Origin: CAYMCQ01 sp964389025
GTDB taxonomy: Bacteria > Verrucomicrobiota > Verrucomicrobiia > Limisphaerales > CAYMCQ01
Length of the DNA: 19,868 bases
Assembly: GCA_964389025.1 (NCBI GenBank)
Contig: CAYMCQ010000079.1
Coordinates: forward strand, 1 to 19,868
Direction of reading: 5' to 3'
The notes under the pieces: model-generated
What the model was told of the DNA's origin: nothing
Database searches by the model: none
Seen by the model: the letters and a program-made list of their open reading frames with translations, nothing else
Translations under genes and position numbers: made by a program
Shown: in pieces, positions 1-8,095 of the stretch
Layout of the letters: every line of letters starts with the position of its first letter
How positions within the stretch are numbered: the first letter of the stretch is position 1

Positions 1-59
1 CAATCCCCCACCGTTTCACTCGCCCGCCCGTAAAAGAGTTTTTCAGGAACGACTTCGTA

Positions 60-1664
60 ATGATCTCGAAAACCCTAGTCGAGCCAAGAATAAGTTTGCG
101 AACAGGCACCAATCCACTACTAATGTCTGGTCGAATGGACAAAAGTTTTCCGGTAAATCGCAACTTTATCATCGTGAGCGCCGCTTTGTTGGTGGCGGTC
201 ATCTTTGGTTATTTTCTGGCGCAGTTTTTGGGCGGGGCTGCGGATTGGGCCGGGCTGGGAATTTTGATTCTGGTGCTGGGACTGCCGTTCATTCCGGTTC
301 TCGTGCGGTGGCATCAGCCGATTCTGATTTTTGCATGGAACGCGAACCTTTCCCTGTATTTTCTTCCCGGCTCTCCGTCGCTTTGGATGTTGATGGCAGG
401 TTGCAGTCTGCTCATTGCGGTGTTGAGCCGCGCGACAGATTCCAAGCGCAGGTTTGTTGGCGCTCTTTCAGTGGCCTTGCCGCTGTTGTTTCTGATAGGC
501 GTGGTGCTGGCAACGGCGCGCTTGACCGGCGGGATGGGGATGCGCGCTCTAGGCGGCCAAACATTTGGCGGTCGCGGCTATGTTTTTATCATTGCCGCAG
601 TCGTGGGATACTTTGCGCTTACCAGCCAGACTATTCCGGTCGAACGAGCCGGGCGCTATATCGCACTCTTTTTCCTGCCGGGCTTGTTGACGGTAATGAG
701 CAATGTGACTTATGCGCTTGGGGAACGGTTTTACTTTTTTTATTTCTTGTTTCCTCCCGACTTCGCAATAGCACAGGCCCAAGCGGATTACAGTTTTGCT
801 GCGCAAGACATGGTTCGGCTGGCAGGAATGAGTTGGGCGGGGCAGGCGGTGTTTTGTTTTTTGCTGGCGCGATATGGCATAAGCGGCCTTCTGGAATTTT
901 CAAAGCCCTGGCGGGCGATTTTATTTGTTCTCGCAATTTTTGGAAGCATGTTTGGAGGTTTTCGCTCTGGATTCATTTTTCTTGGTTTGACTTTTACCAC
1001 TTTATTCTGGTTCGAAGGTTTGTGGCGGACACGTCTTTTACCAGTAACGATGTTTGTGATGGTCATTGGCGCAGTGCTCTTTTTACCTTTTGTCGGCAAG
1101 ATGCCGCTGGCCGTCCAGCGCACATTGAGTTTTCTGCCGGTTGACGTGGATCCATCGGTGCGAATGGATGCTCAAGGATCCACCGAGTGGCGGGTGGAAA
1201 TGTGGAAGGTTGTGGTGCCGGAGATACCGAAATATCTGTGGAAAGGAAAAGGATATGCCATCAATCCAACCGACCTTTACCTTGCCAGTCTGGGCGCGTC
1301 GCGTGGTTTCGGTGCTTCGAGTGAAGAGGCCATCGTTGCAGGCAATTATCACAATGGCCCGCTTTCGGTCATCATTCCCTTTGGAATTTTTGGCTCGGTC
1401 TGTTTTCTGTGGTTCATCGTTGCTTCGATGCGCGCCCTTTACTTGAACTATCGGCATGGTGATCCAAGACTAAAGCGCATCAATACTTTTCTTCTGGCCA
1501 TCTTCGTTGCCAGGTTTGTATTCTTTTGTGGAATCTTCGGCGGGTTTTATTCCGATCTGGCTCATTTCGTCGGAATAGTCGGGTTGAGCATCGCGCTCAA
1601 TGGGGGCATCAGACGCCCGGTTTCTGTTGCTGCATCGGAAACATTGCAACTCGCTCGACCATGA
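60..1664 (+). CDS. O-antigen ligase/polymerase-like multi-spanning membrane protein
   Basis: The 534-residue product is very hydrophobic, with about ten or more predicted membrane segments from residue 36 to 515. A larger polar loop (about 355-435) lies near the C-terminus. This layout, with the loop ending in Y-H431-N432-G-P-L followed by a membrane helix starting PFGIFG, is typical of the WaaL/Wzy O-antigen ligase and polymerase superfamily. These proteins transfer or polymerise lipid-linked glycans on the outer face of the inner membrane. The sequence does not show whether this one ligates or polymerises. Start: ATG at 60 has an AGGA about eleven bases upstream; ATGs at 123 and 135 are alternatives that shorten only the cytoplasmic leader. 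It is the first complete gene of the exopolysaccharide cluster, 55 bases ahead of a glycosyltransferase. The family call is fairly firm; the exact role is inferred from context. Confidence 0.8.
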   Translation: MISKTLVEPRISLRTGTNPLLMSGRMDKSFPVNRNFIIVSAALLVAVIFGYFLAQFLGGAADWAGLGILILVLGLPFIPVLVRWHQPILIFAWNANLSLYFLPGSPSLWMLMAGCSLLIAVLSRATDSKRRFVGALSVALPLLFLIGVVLATARLTGGMGMRALGGQTFGGRGYVFIIAAVVGYFALTSQTIPVERAGRYIALFFLPGLLTVMSNVTYALGERFYFFYFLFPPDFAIAQAQADYSFAAQDMVRLAGMSWAGQAVFCFLLARYGISGLLEFSKPWRAILFVLAIFGSMFGGFRSGFIFLGLTFTTLFWFEGLWRTRLLPVTMFVMVIGAVLFLPFVGKMPLAVQRTLSFLPVDVDPSVRMDAQGSTEWRVEMWKVVVPEIPKYLWKGKGYAINPTDLYLASLGASRGFGASSEEAIVAGNYHNGPLSVIIPFGIFGSVCFLWFIVASMRALYLNYRHGDPRLKRINTFLLAIFVARFVFFCGIFGGFYSDLAHFVGIVGLSIALNGGIRRPVSVAASETLQLARP

Positions 1665-1719
1665 GCTGGTGGCGATTAAGAAACTCGACTCCTGCATTTC
1701 CCATTGCAACATTTCGCCC

Positions 1720-2553
1720 GTGCGTTTCTCGATCATCACGCCAAGCTTCAATTCGTCGCCATGGCTGAAACTCTGTCTGGCCTCCGTGGCTGATCAAGGC
1801 GTCGAGCTTGAGCACATCGTGCAGGATGCCGGTTCAACGGATGGCACGCTTGATTGGCTGCGGCAGGACAACCGAGTCAAGCTGTTGGTCGAACGCGATG
1901 GCGGAATGTATGACGCCATCAATCGCGGCCTGCGCCGGGCTGACGGTGAAATTCTCGCTTACCTCAACTGCGACGAGCAATATCTGTCCGGCTGCCTCCA
2001 GGCTGTGGACAATTTTTTTCTGAACAACCCGCTGACTGACGTCGTATTTGGTCACTCTGTCATAGTGGATTCGGAATTGCGGTATCTTTTCCATCGGAAA
2101 GTTCAAGTGCCGTTGAAATACCACACTTGGATTTCTCATTTATCCACGTTAACTTGCGCAACGTTTTTTCGGCGCAAAATTTTGGACGAGCATGGTTTGT
2201 TTTTTGATGCGCGATTGCGCGATGTCGGCGATGGCGAATGGATGCTGCGACTTTTGCAAAACAAAATTTCGATGGGAACGCTGCGCCAGTTCACTTCGGC
2301 ATTCACGATGACCGGCCAGAACATGAGCACCAGGCCAAATGCAATTCGTGAGAGACGGGAGTTGCAAGCGTCAGCTCCGTTTTGGGCTAGAAAACTGAAA
2401 TCTCTTTTGATTTTTCATCATCGGCTGCGCCGGCTGGCGGGAGGGGCTTATTTTCAAGGTCGTTTTTCTTACAGCATTTACACTCAGAAAAGTTTTGAGG
2501 AACGGGTTCGGTTTGAAGTGACGCAGCCTCGGTTTCGTTGGAGAACAGATTAA
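1720..2553 (+). CDS. Family 2 glycosyltransferase (WcaA-like)
   Basis: This is a GT-A fold inverting glycosyltransferase that would add one sugar from a nucleotide donor to the growing lipid-linked chain at the cytoplasmic membrane face. From the GTG at 1720 the protein begins RFSIITPSFN, exactly where this family normally starts. D-A-G-S-T-D-G-T (about 36-43) binds the nucleotide, ERDGGMYDAINRG (58-70) is a hallmark of the WcaA-like branch, and NCDEQ (83-87) takes the DxD-like metal-binding position. GDGEW further on probably carries the general base. The length, 277 residues, is normal. Start choice: the frame is open back to an ATG at 1600, but that would overlap the upstream gene by 65 bases and add 40 residues with no family counterpart; a GTG at 1669 is also possible. 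No clear ribosome site marks any of them. Family is certain; the sugar is unknown. Confidence 0.85.
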   Translation: MRFSIITPSFNSSPWLKLCLASVADQGVELEHIVQDAGSTDGTLDWLRQDNRVKLLVERDGGMYDAINRGLRRADGEILAYLNCDEQYLSGCLQAVDNFFLNNPLTDVVFGHSVIVDSELRYLFHRKVQVPLKYHTWISHLSTLTCATFFRRKILDEHGLFFDARLRDVGDGEWMLRLLQNKISMGTLRQFTSAFTMTGQNMSTRPNAIRERRELQASAPFWARKLKSLLIFHHRLRRLAGGAYFQGRFSYSIYTQKSFEERVRFEVTQPRFRWRTD

Positions 2554-2565
2554 ATTCGATTGTCG

Positions 2566-3546
2566 ATGAAGCCAAAACTTCTAGTCACTGAGCTATGGGG
2601 AATAGGCGACCTCGCCATCGCGACGCCCCTTTTGCAGGCCGCGGGAAAAAAATTCGACGTCACGCTTCTGGCCAGGTCTCACGTGCTCGAATTGCAAAAA
2701 CGTTTCTTCCCGGGCGTGAACGTCGTGCCGTTCACCGCACCTTGGACTGTGTTCACGGGAAAATACCGGCTGCACAAGTGGTCGTGGCGTGAACTCTCGC
2801 GGTTGCGCAAAAATTTATCTGCGCAGCGATTCGACTTTGGCGTGTCCGGTCGATGGGACCCACGCGACCATTTTCTGTTGTTCGCCGCGCGAGTGAAACA
2901 GCGCATCGGCTTCCCGCGGATCGGCAGCAGGATTTTTTTGACGCGGCCGCTCGTTCATCCGCCGCCGACCCAACACCGCTACGAAAACTGGCGCGTCGCA
3001 GGTCGCGCGCTCGGGCTTGATCTGCCGCCAAGAGATCAACTCGTCCTGCCGCCGCAAAAGCGCGATGGCGTCGTTTTGGTCCACACCGGCGCGGGAAGGC
3101 CGGCGAGGATGTGGCGGCTGGAAAATTACCTGAAACTTGTGTGTCATTTGCGCGAACGCCAGTATCGCGTGACAGTTGCTTGCGATGGCGACCAGCGCGA
3201 CTGGTGGCTTCAAGCCGGGGAAAAAGAAGTGAAGACTCCGCAAGGTGTTTCGGAATTGCTCGATGTCATTGACCGCGCCGCCGTTTTCATCGGCAATGAT
3301 TCCGGCCCCGGCCATTTGGCCGCGCTTGGGGGCGCGCCCACATTCACGATCTTCGGCCCCCAAGTGCCGGAATGGTTTCTGCCGTTGCATCCGGCGGCGC
3401 AGTTTATTCCCGGCAAGCCTTGTCCATATTGGCCGTGCTCGGATTACTGCCATTTCCCTGAACCGCACTGCATCACGAGCCACACTGAGGAGGAAGTTTT
3501 CCCGAAAGTTGAAAATTTTTTGGCGCGCCACGCGAATAGAATTTGA
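2566..3546 (+). CDS. Family 9 glycosyltransferase (heptosyltransferase-like)
   Basis: The 326-residue protein resembles ADP-heptose:LPS heptosyltransferases (GT-B fold). The N-terminal half opens with a short strand and ELWGIGDLAIATPLL (9-23), matching the family's G-D-x-x-x-x-T-P-x-L acceptor-side motif. The C-terminal donor-binding half contains LVHTGAG (171-177) and NDSGPGHLAA (244-253), followed by IFGP and a W-x-x-P-L-H segment, the usual GT9 nucleotide-sugar site. In an exopolysaccharide cluster it most likely adds a heptose or another sugar to the repeat unit or a core; the substrate cannot be read from the sequence. A cysteine-rich tail (CPYWPCSDYC, 286-295) is common in this family. 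ATG 2566 is preferred over TTG 2560, which would add two residues. It lies 12 bases after the GT2 gene and 2 bases before the next start. Confidence 0.85.
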   Translation: MKPKLLVTELWGIGDLAIATPLLQAAGKKFDVTLLARSHVLELQKRFFPGVNVVPFTAPWTVFTGKYRLHKWSWRELSRLRKNLSAQRFDFGVSGRWDPRDHFLLFAARVKQRIGFPRIGSRIFLTRPLVHPPPTQHRYENWRVAGRALGLDLPPRDQLVLPPQKRDGVVLVHTGAGRPARMWRLENYLKLVCHLRERQYRVTVACDGDQRDWWLQAGEKEVKTPQGVSELLDVIDRAAVFIGNDSGPGHLAALGGAPTFTIFGPQVPEWFLPLHPAAQFIPGKPCPYWPCSDYCHFPEPHCITSHTEEEVFPKVENFLARHANRI

Positions 3547-3548
3547 TT

Positions 3549-4361
3549 ATGTTCACTGCGACTTCCACTCCCGCTCGTGTAAACGTCCTCGGCGTCGGCA
3601 TCAGCGTGTTGAATCTGAAATCAGCGCGCGCAAAAATCGTCGAAGCGCTGGAGCAAAGAAGGAAGGGCTACGTTTGTGTGACGGGCGTTCACGGCGTGAT
3701 GGAAGCTCAACGTGATGAGTCGCTGCGAAAAATTCTCAACCGCTCGTTTCTCACGACGCCGGACGGGATGCCGATGGTTTGGGTTGGAAAACTGCGCGGG
3801 TTTCGCGAGATGGAGCGCGTCTACGGGCCGGACTTGATGTTCGAGGTCTGTCAATTCACACGCGGAAAAGATTACACACACTTTTTGTGTGGCGGCGCTG
3901 AAGGCGTGGCGCAACAGCTCAAGGCGGCGCTGGAGAAAAATTTCCCGGGAGTCAAAATCGTTGGGACTTACACACCGCCGTTTCGGGCATTGACTGCCGA
4001 CGAGGAAAAGGAACTGGTTCGTGAAGTGAACGAAAAAAAACCGGATATCTTCTGGGTCGGCCTGAGCACGCCAAAGCAGGAACAATTCATGGCGGATCAT
4101 TTCGACAAGCTGGACACGACGCTCTTTTTTGGCGTCGGCGCGGCGTTTGATTTTTACACCGGTCGCGTGCGGCAGGCGCCGCGCTGGATGCAACGCAGCG
4201 GCCTCGAATGGTTTTTTCGTCTTTGCTCTGAACCGAAGCGGCTTTGGCGGCGTTATCTGGGAAACAATCCGGTCTTTCTCCTCAAAATTTTCTGTCAACT
4301 GCTGGGTTTAAAAAAATATTCCTTGTCGGAAAAACAGTCTGATTCCGAATGCGCCGCGTAG
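3549..4361 (+). CDS. WecG/TagA/CpsF family glycosyltransferase
   Basis: The 270-residue protein belongs to the GT26 family, which includes WecG (UDP-ManNAcA transferase) and TagA (N-acetylmannosamine transferase). These act as peripheral membrane enzymes, usually adding the second sugar to an undecaprenyl-linked precursor. Visible motifs are VTGVHGVMEA (44-53), TTPDGMPMVW (69-78), ERVYGPDL (89-96), the GLSTPKQE segment (171-178), GVGAAFDFYTG (195-205) and PRWMQRSGLEWFFRL (211-225), together covering the whole family domain. The frame also contains a TTG at 3543 six bases upstream, but ATG 3549 is the better start and follows the previous stop by two bases. Its last 13 bases overlap the methyltransferase start, suggesting translational coupling. 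The family is certain; the donor and acceptor are not known. Confidence 0.9.
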   Translation: MFTATSTPARVNVLGVGISVLNLKSARAKIVEALEQRRKGYVCVTGVHGVMEAQRDESLRKILNRSFLTTPDGMPMVWVGKLRGFREMERVYGPDLMFEVCQFTRGKDYTHFLCGGAEGVAQQLKAALEKNFPGVKIVGTYTPPFRALTADEEKELVREVNEKKPDIFWVGLSTPKQEQFMADHFDKLDTTLFFGVGAAFDFYTGRVRQAPRWMQRSGLEWFFRLCSEPKRLWRRYLGNNPVFLLKIFCQLLGLKKYSLSEKQSDSECAA

Positions 4362-5137
4362 CTTCCAACGCGCGGGCAGGAGTTATTGTGCCTGGTGGCG
4401 GCGACACCGCTACGCCGGTCAACATGGCCAAGCGGCTGGCGCTGATCCGCAGCGCCATTGATCTTCAGCGGAAGAAAGTGCTGGATTGCGGTTGCGGCGC
4501 GGGAGAATACGTTGCGGCGTTGGCGGCTGAAGGCGCGGATGTTTGGGGCATTGAACACAGCCCCGAAAAAGTTGCTGCCTTCCGCAAAAAACACAAGCAT
4601 GGCGAAAGAGTTTTGATCGGAGATTTACAATCCACTGGCTTTCCAGATGAAAGTTTTGATATGGCACTGATGAACGAGGTGTTGGAACACGTTCCTGATG
4701 ATCGTGCTGCGCTGCGCGAGGCGCAACGCATTCTGCGGCGCGGCGGGATGCTTTTCCTGTTTTCGCCCAATCGCCTTTATCCGTTCGAGACGCACGGAGT
4801 GTATTGGAAGAATTCCGGGCGGATGCTGCCTCACTATACGCCTTTCGTGCCATACCTGCCATTGCGTTTGGGCGGGCGATTTTTTCGCTATTGGGCGCGA
4901 AACTATTGGCCGCGCCAGATGCGCAGGCTGGTTGCGGATTCCGGTTTCAAAATCGTGCGCACCGCTTATTTGTGGCAAACTTTTGAAAATATTTCAGGTA
5001 AACAACCTGCCTGGATGCGCGGCAACAGCTCGGTTCTCAGGCGCATCAGCAGTTGGATGGAACAAATTCCTCTGATTCGCGTTTTAGGCGTTTCGCAACT
5101 GATCATTGCTGAAAAATCAGCGGTCACACGCGAATGA
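4349..5137 (+). CDS. Class I SAM-dependent methyltransferase
   Basis: The 262-residue protein is a Rossmann-fold methyltransferase that uses S-adenosylmethionine. Motif I is VLDCGCGAGEY (44-54), an acidic residue E69 follows strand 2, GDLQ (91-94) is the adenine-side motif, and SFDMALMNEVLEHVPD (102-117) is the typical motif with the E-x-L-E-H-V signature. ILRRGGMLFLFSPN (128-141) is the post-core strand. The basic, aromatic C-terminal half probably forms the acceptor site. From its position between sugar transferases and a sugar epimerase it probably methylates a sugar of the surface polysaccharide or a lipid-linked intermediate. That role is inferred: the fold gives the cofactor but not the substrate. 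ATG 4349 overlaps the preceding gene by 13 bases; the first 25 residues look poorly structured, so the ATG at 4424 (M26) is a possible alternative. Confidence 0.8.
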   Translation: MRRVASNARAGVIVPGGGDTATPVNMAKRLALIRSAIDLQRKKVLDCGCGAGEYVAALAAEGADVWGIEHSPEKVAAFRKKHKHGERVLIGDLQSTGFPDESFDMALMNEVLEHVPDDRAALREAQRILRRGGMLFLFSPNRLYPFETHGVYWKNSGRMLPHYTPFVPYLPLRLGGRFFRYWARNYWPRQMRRLVADSGFKIVRTAYLWQTFENISGKQPAWMRGNSSVLRRISSWMEQIPLIRVLGVSQLIIAEKSAVTRE

Positions 5138-5186
5138 TTTCTTGAAGCCGGTCTGGCATCCGATTAAGCTGGGCAACTCATTTTTA

Positions 5187-6179
5187 ATGAACTCCGAAAA
5201 AATTTTAGTGTGCGGCGCGGGCGGTTTCATTGGCGGCCATCTTGTTGCCGATCTGTTGAAGCAAGGCCATCGCGACATCCGCGCGGTGGACATCAAGCCG
5301 TTCGATGAATGGTATCAGCGCTTTCCCGGCGTTGAAAATTTGCAGCTCGATCTGGGCGAGAAGGAGGCGTGCGAAACGGCGAGCAAAGGCGCGCAGCAGG
5401 TCTTTAATCTCGCGGCGGACATGGGCGGCATGGGTTTCATCGAAAACAACCGCGCGCTCTGCATGTTGTCCGTGCTCATCAACACGCACCTACTGATGGC
5501 GGCGAAAAAGTTCGGCGTGCAAAGATTTTTTTACGCTTCGTCCGCGTGCGTTTACAATGGTGAGAAACAAATCTGCGAAGACGTGATTCCGTTGAAGGAG
5601 GCCGACGCCTATCCCGCGATGCCTGAAGATGGCTACGGTTGGGAAAAGCTTTTCAGCGAGCGCATGTGCCGCCATTTCCGCGAGGATTTCGCCATCACTA
5701 CGCGCGTCGCCCGCTATCACAACGTCTATGGCCCGCATGGAACTTACGACGGCGGACGCGAGAAAGCGCCGGCGGCGGTCTGCCGCAAAGTGATCCAGGC
5801 GAAGTTGTCCGGCAAACATGAGATCGAGATCTGGGGCGATGGAAAGCAGACGCGCAGTTTCATGTTCATTGACGATTGCCTCAAGGGAACGCAAATGTTG
5901 ATGCACAGCAACGTCATCGAGCCGATCAACATCGGCAGCAGCGAAGTCGTGACGATCAACGGGCTGGTGGATATCGTGGAAGACATAGCGGGCATCAAAC
6001 TCAAGCGCAGTTACAATTTGAAAGCGCCGAAAGGCGTCAATGGCCGCAACAGCGACAACACGCTCATCAAAAAACTTCTTGGCTGGGAGCCGGACACGCG
6101 ATTGCGCGACGGGCTGGAAAAAACTTACCGCTGGATTTATGACGAGATGGTGAAAAGCCGCGAGCCGGTCGCGGCATGA
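5187..6179 (+). CDS. gme: GDP-mannose 3,5-epimerase (GME-like)
   Basis: This short-chain (extended SDR) enzyme would convert GDP-D-mannose to GDP-L-galactose, with GDP-L-gulose as a side product. The NAD site is GAGGFIG (10-16). The family-specific signature NLAADMGGMGFI (74-85) is present. Catalytic residues line up with plant GME: C121 in SSACVY, Y150 and K154 in GYGWEK, and K193 in GGREKAPAA; the spacing equals the Arabidopsis numbering (C145, Y174, K178, K217) minus 24. WGDGKQTRSF and NIGSSE follow in the order usual for nucleotide-sugar epimerases. The length is 330 residues. ATG 5187 is chosen because the frame upstream (open from 5106) adds 27 residues ahead of the Rossmann strand and overlaps the methyltransferase. 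It would supply an L-sugar donor to the polysaccharide cluster. Assignment to GME rather than a generic epimerase is strong; product identity is inferred. Confidence 0.9.
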   Translation: MNSEKILVCGAGGFIGGHLVADLLKQGHRDIRAVDIKPFDEWYQRFPGVENLQLDLGEKEACETASKGAQQVFNLAADMGGMGFIENNRALCMLSVLINTHLLMAAKKFGVQRFFYASSACVYNGEKQICEDVIPLKEADAYPAMPEDGYGWEKLFSERMCRHFREDFAITTRVARYHNVYGPHGTYDGGREKAPAAVCRKVIQAKLSGKHEIEIWGDGKQTRSFMFIDDCLKGTQMLMHSNVIEPINIGSSEVVTINGLVDIVEDIAGIKLKRSYNLKAPKGVNGRNSDNTLIKKLLGWEPDTRLRDGLEKTYRWIYDEMVKSREPVAA

Positions 6180-6196
6180 TTTCCCGCGCTCAAGGT

Positions 6197-6227
6197 GGTG
6201 CGAAAGGCAAATTGATTGATTCGCACC
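6197..6227 (+). repeat. 8-bp perfect inverted repeat ahead of the exosortase gene
   Basis: GGTGCGAA (6197-6204) and TTCGCACC (6220-6227) are perfect reverse complements separated by 15 bases. No T-run follows, so it does not look like an intrinsic terminator. Its right arm sits between the candidate -35 and -10 elements of the exosortase promoter, so it could be an operator or an RNA hairpin at the end of the epimerase message. The repeat is certain; its function is a guess. Confidence 0.55.
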
Positions 6228-6240
6228 GTCGCAGTATCAT
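6212..6240 (+). promoter_or_regulatory. Candidate sigma-70-type promoter for the exosortase gene
   Basis: TTGATT (6212-6217) and TATCAT (6235-6240) are separated by 17 bases and match the -35 and -10 consensus at four and five of six positions. They lie in the 76-base gap between the epimerase and the exosortase, one of the larger gaps in the cluster. Transcription would begin about ten bases before the ATG at 6256, giving a very short leader. Matches of this quality occur by chance, so confidence is modest. Confidence 0.35.
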
Positions 6241-6255
6241 CGAGGCTGCAAAAAC

Positions 6256-7236
6256 ATGAACGCGGCTGCGACTGACAAACCTGAACACCGGCTGGCTGAA
6301 TTTCGACGAGAGTTCGTGGAATGCTGGCGGCTCATGCCGGAGAAGGGGATTTTCCTCGGGCTGTTCGCGGCGTGGATTGCGCTGTTTCATTTTCTTGGCA
6401 ACTCGACGCTGGGTTACACGCATACGCCTTCGTTATTCGGCTGGCTGAAATTTATTTTCACGACTTCGGTGGACGAGCAGCATGGAAAGTTTGTTCCTCT
6501 TGTCGTCCTCGGTTTGTTTTGGTGGAAGCGAAGAATTTTGCTGGCCACGCCCAAGCAAATCTGGTGGCCCGCGCTCGGGCTGGTGGCGGCCGGTTTGCTC
6601 CTTCACGTCGTCGGCTTCATGGTGCAGCAGACGCGCATTTCCGTGGTGGCGTTTTTCGCGGGGCTTTATGGATTGACCGGGCTGGTCTGGGGTTGGCAAT
6701 GGATGAAGGCGAGTTCGTTTCCATTTTTCATCTTCGCGTTTTGCGTGCCCGTGGCTGCTGCGCTTGAACCGGTGACGCTTCCATTACGGATGCTGGTGGC
6801 GAAAATTACTTCCAGCCTCGCGCTCGTGCTGGGTGTGGACGTTCGCTGCGAAGGCACGCAACTTTTCGATCCATTCCGGACGTTCAATTACGACGTGGCG
6901 CCGGCGTGCAGCGGAATCCGCAGCGTGACTGCGATCCTTGCGCTGGCGACGATCTACGCTTTCATTTCGTTCGGAAAAAAACGGGAGCGCCTCGTGCTGA
7001 TCGCTTCGGCACTGCCGCTGGCGGTGTTGGCGAACGTTTTTCGGATGCTGATGATCATAGTCGCGGCGGAATTGTCCGGCCAGGATGCGGGCAACTACGT
7101 GCATGAAGGCGGGCCGTTTGGGGTTTTGAAGTTGCTGCCTTACGTGCCGGCAGTGCTCGGCTTGATGCTCATCGGGCGATGGCTTGACCGAGGGAAAAAA
7201 AGTCCAAATCAAACCTCAGGGGCAAGCGCGGCATGA
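6256..7236 (+). CDS. xrt: Exosortase (EpsH/Xrt family transpeptidase)
   Basis: The 326-residue membrane protein has about eight predicted helices. It carries the complete exosortase/archaeosortase catalytic triad: C218 in APACSGIRS, R263 in VLANVFRM, and H283 in YVHEGGPF. The region around FVPLVVLGLFWWKRR (79-93) is the usual second helix and positively charged turn. Exosortases cleave C-terminal PEP-CTERM signals at the inner membrane and are thought to hand the protein to a surface glycan or lipid, which is why they normally lie in exopolysaccharide loci as here. The stop overlaps the start of the next gene in an ATGA, so the two should be translationally coupled. The exact Xrt subtype cannot be settled by eye. 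No PEP-CTERM substrate is encoded in the window. Confidence 0.93.
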   Translation: MNAAATDKPEHRLAEFRREFVECWRLMPEKGIFLGLFAAWIALFHFLGNSTLGYTHTPSLFGWLKFIFTTSVDEQHGKFVPLVVLGLFWWKRRILLATPKQIWWPALGLVAAGLLLHVVGFMVQQTRISVVAFFAGLYGLTGLVWGWQWMKASSFPFFIFAFCVPVAAALEPVTLPLRMLVAKITSSLALVLGVDVRCEGTQLFDPFRTFNYDVAPACSGIRSVTAILALATIYAFISFGKKRERLVLIASALPLAVLANVFRMLMIIVAAELSGQDAGNYVHEGGPFGVLKLLPYVPAVLGLMLIGRWLDRGKKSPNQTSGASAA

Positions 7237-8000
7237 AATCGCAGAAATGGATTTTATTTTTTGTGACGCTGGCTTTGATTGGCGGCACGGCGGTTTTGTT
7301 GCCGCAGTTGCAAGCGCGACAAAAGCCCGGCAGACCGGGCGTGCGGCTGGCGATGCAACCTGTTTTCGACGAAGACGGCAAGATTGCCAGGACGAACAGC
7401 GTCGGGCTGCCAACGACGGCGCTGGACTATCAATCGCAGCCGCTGCCAATCACCAAAATCGAGCTGACCGCCCTCCCGCCGGACACGATTTTTGGCCGCC
7501 GCCAATACCGGGCGCAGGATGGTTTTGAAACGGCGGTCAGCGTCGTTGTGATGGGCACGGACCGCACCAGCATTCACAAAGCCCAAATCTGTCTTCCGGC
7601 CCAGGGCTGGAGCATCGAGCGGACGGACATGCACACCGTTTCCGTCACCGAACCGCAGCCGTATGAACTGCCGGTGACGCGATTGATCATCGTAAAAAAA
7701 GCGAAACAGGCCGATGGCCGCGAGGTGACTGTCCGCGCGGTTTACGTGTATTGGTTCGTCTCGGAAAACAAGATCACCGCCGGGCATGGAGTCCGGATGT
7801 GGGAACTGGCCTGGGATTTGTTTCGGACGGGCGTGTTGCAGCGATGGGCCTACGTGACCTGTCTTTCGACGTGCGAACCGGGCGCTGAAGAAAAAGTTTT
7901 TGAGCGTATGAAGCAATTGATTGCGGCCAGCGTGCCGCAGTTTCAACTTATGCCGGTGGGGACGAATGGAGTTTCAGCGGCAATCACCGCAGGCGAATGA
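7233..8000 (+). CDS. EpsI-type exosortase-associated protein
   Basis: The 255-residue protein starts with a short positive patch and one membrane segment (about 5-25), so it is probably anchored in the inner membrane with a periplasmic body. The segment RTSIHKAQICLPAQGWSIER (111-130) matches the EpsI/DUF3485 pattern of I-H-x-x-x-x-C-L-x-x-x-G-W. A later YWFVSENKITAGHGVR (173-188) and the D-L-F-R-T-G-x-x-x-R-W-A-Y-V segment (195-208) match the rest of that domain. EpsI proteins accompany exosortases, either as a separate gene or fused to the exosortase C-terminus; here they are separate but overlap by four bases. The molecular role of EpsI is not established. The family call rests on motif pattern and context. 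Confidence 0.8.
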   Translation: MKSQKWILFFVTLALIGGTAVLLPQLQARQKPGRPGVRLAMQPVFDEDGKIARTNSVGLPTTALDYQSQPLPITKIELTALPPDTIFGRRQYRAQDGFETAVSVVVMGTDRTSIHKAQICLPAQGWSIERTDMHTVSVTEPQPYELPVTRLIIVKKAKQADGREVTVRAVYVYWFVSENKITAGHGVRMWELAWDLFRTGVLQRWAYVTCLSTCEPGAEEKVFERMKQLIAASVPQFQLMPVGTNGVSAAITAGE

Positions 8001-8095
8001 CTTCGGTGAATCCATCATCGGCGTATTTTGACATCCGCGCCGTCATTGCGCCTGAGGCAATTGTTTGGTAAACATTTCAACCGAAAGTTCAGGCC

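Noticed and set aside
1..33. Possible C-terminal end of an upstream gene (ten codons then TAA)
   Set aside because: The frame is open from the window edge to a TAA at 31-33, and a gene probably does end near here, but ten codons are too few to support a call.
1600..1719. N-terminal extension of the family 2 glycosyltransferase from ATG 1600
   Set aside because: It would overlap the upstream gene by 65 bases and add 40 residues before the point where the family normally begins.
8028..8033. Perfect TTGACA in the gap before the sugar transferase
   Set aside because: No acceptable -10 box lies 15-19 bases downstream, so a promoter cannot be supported from this hexamer alone.
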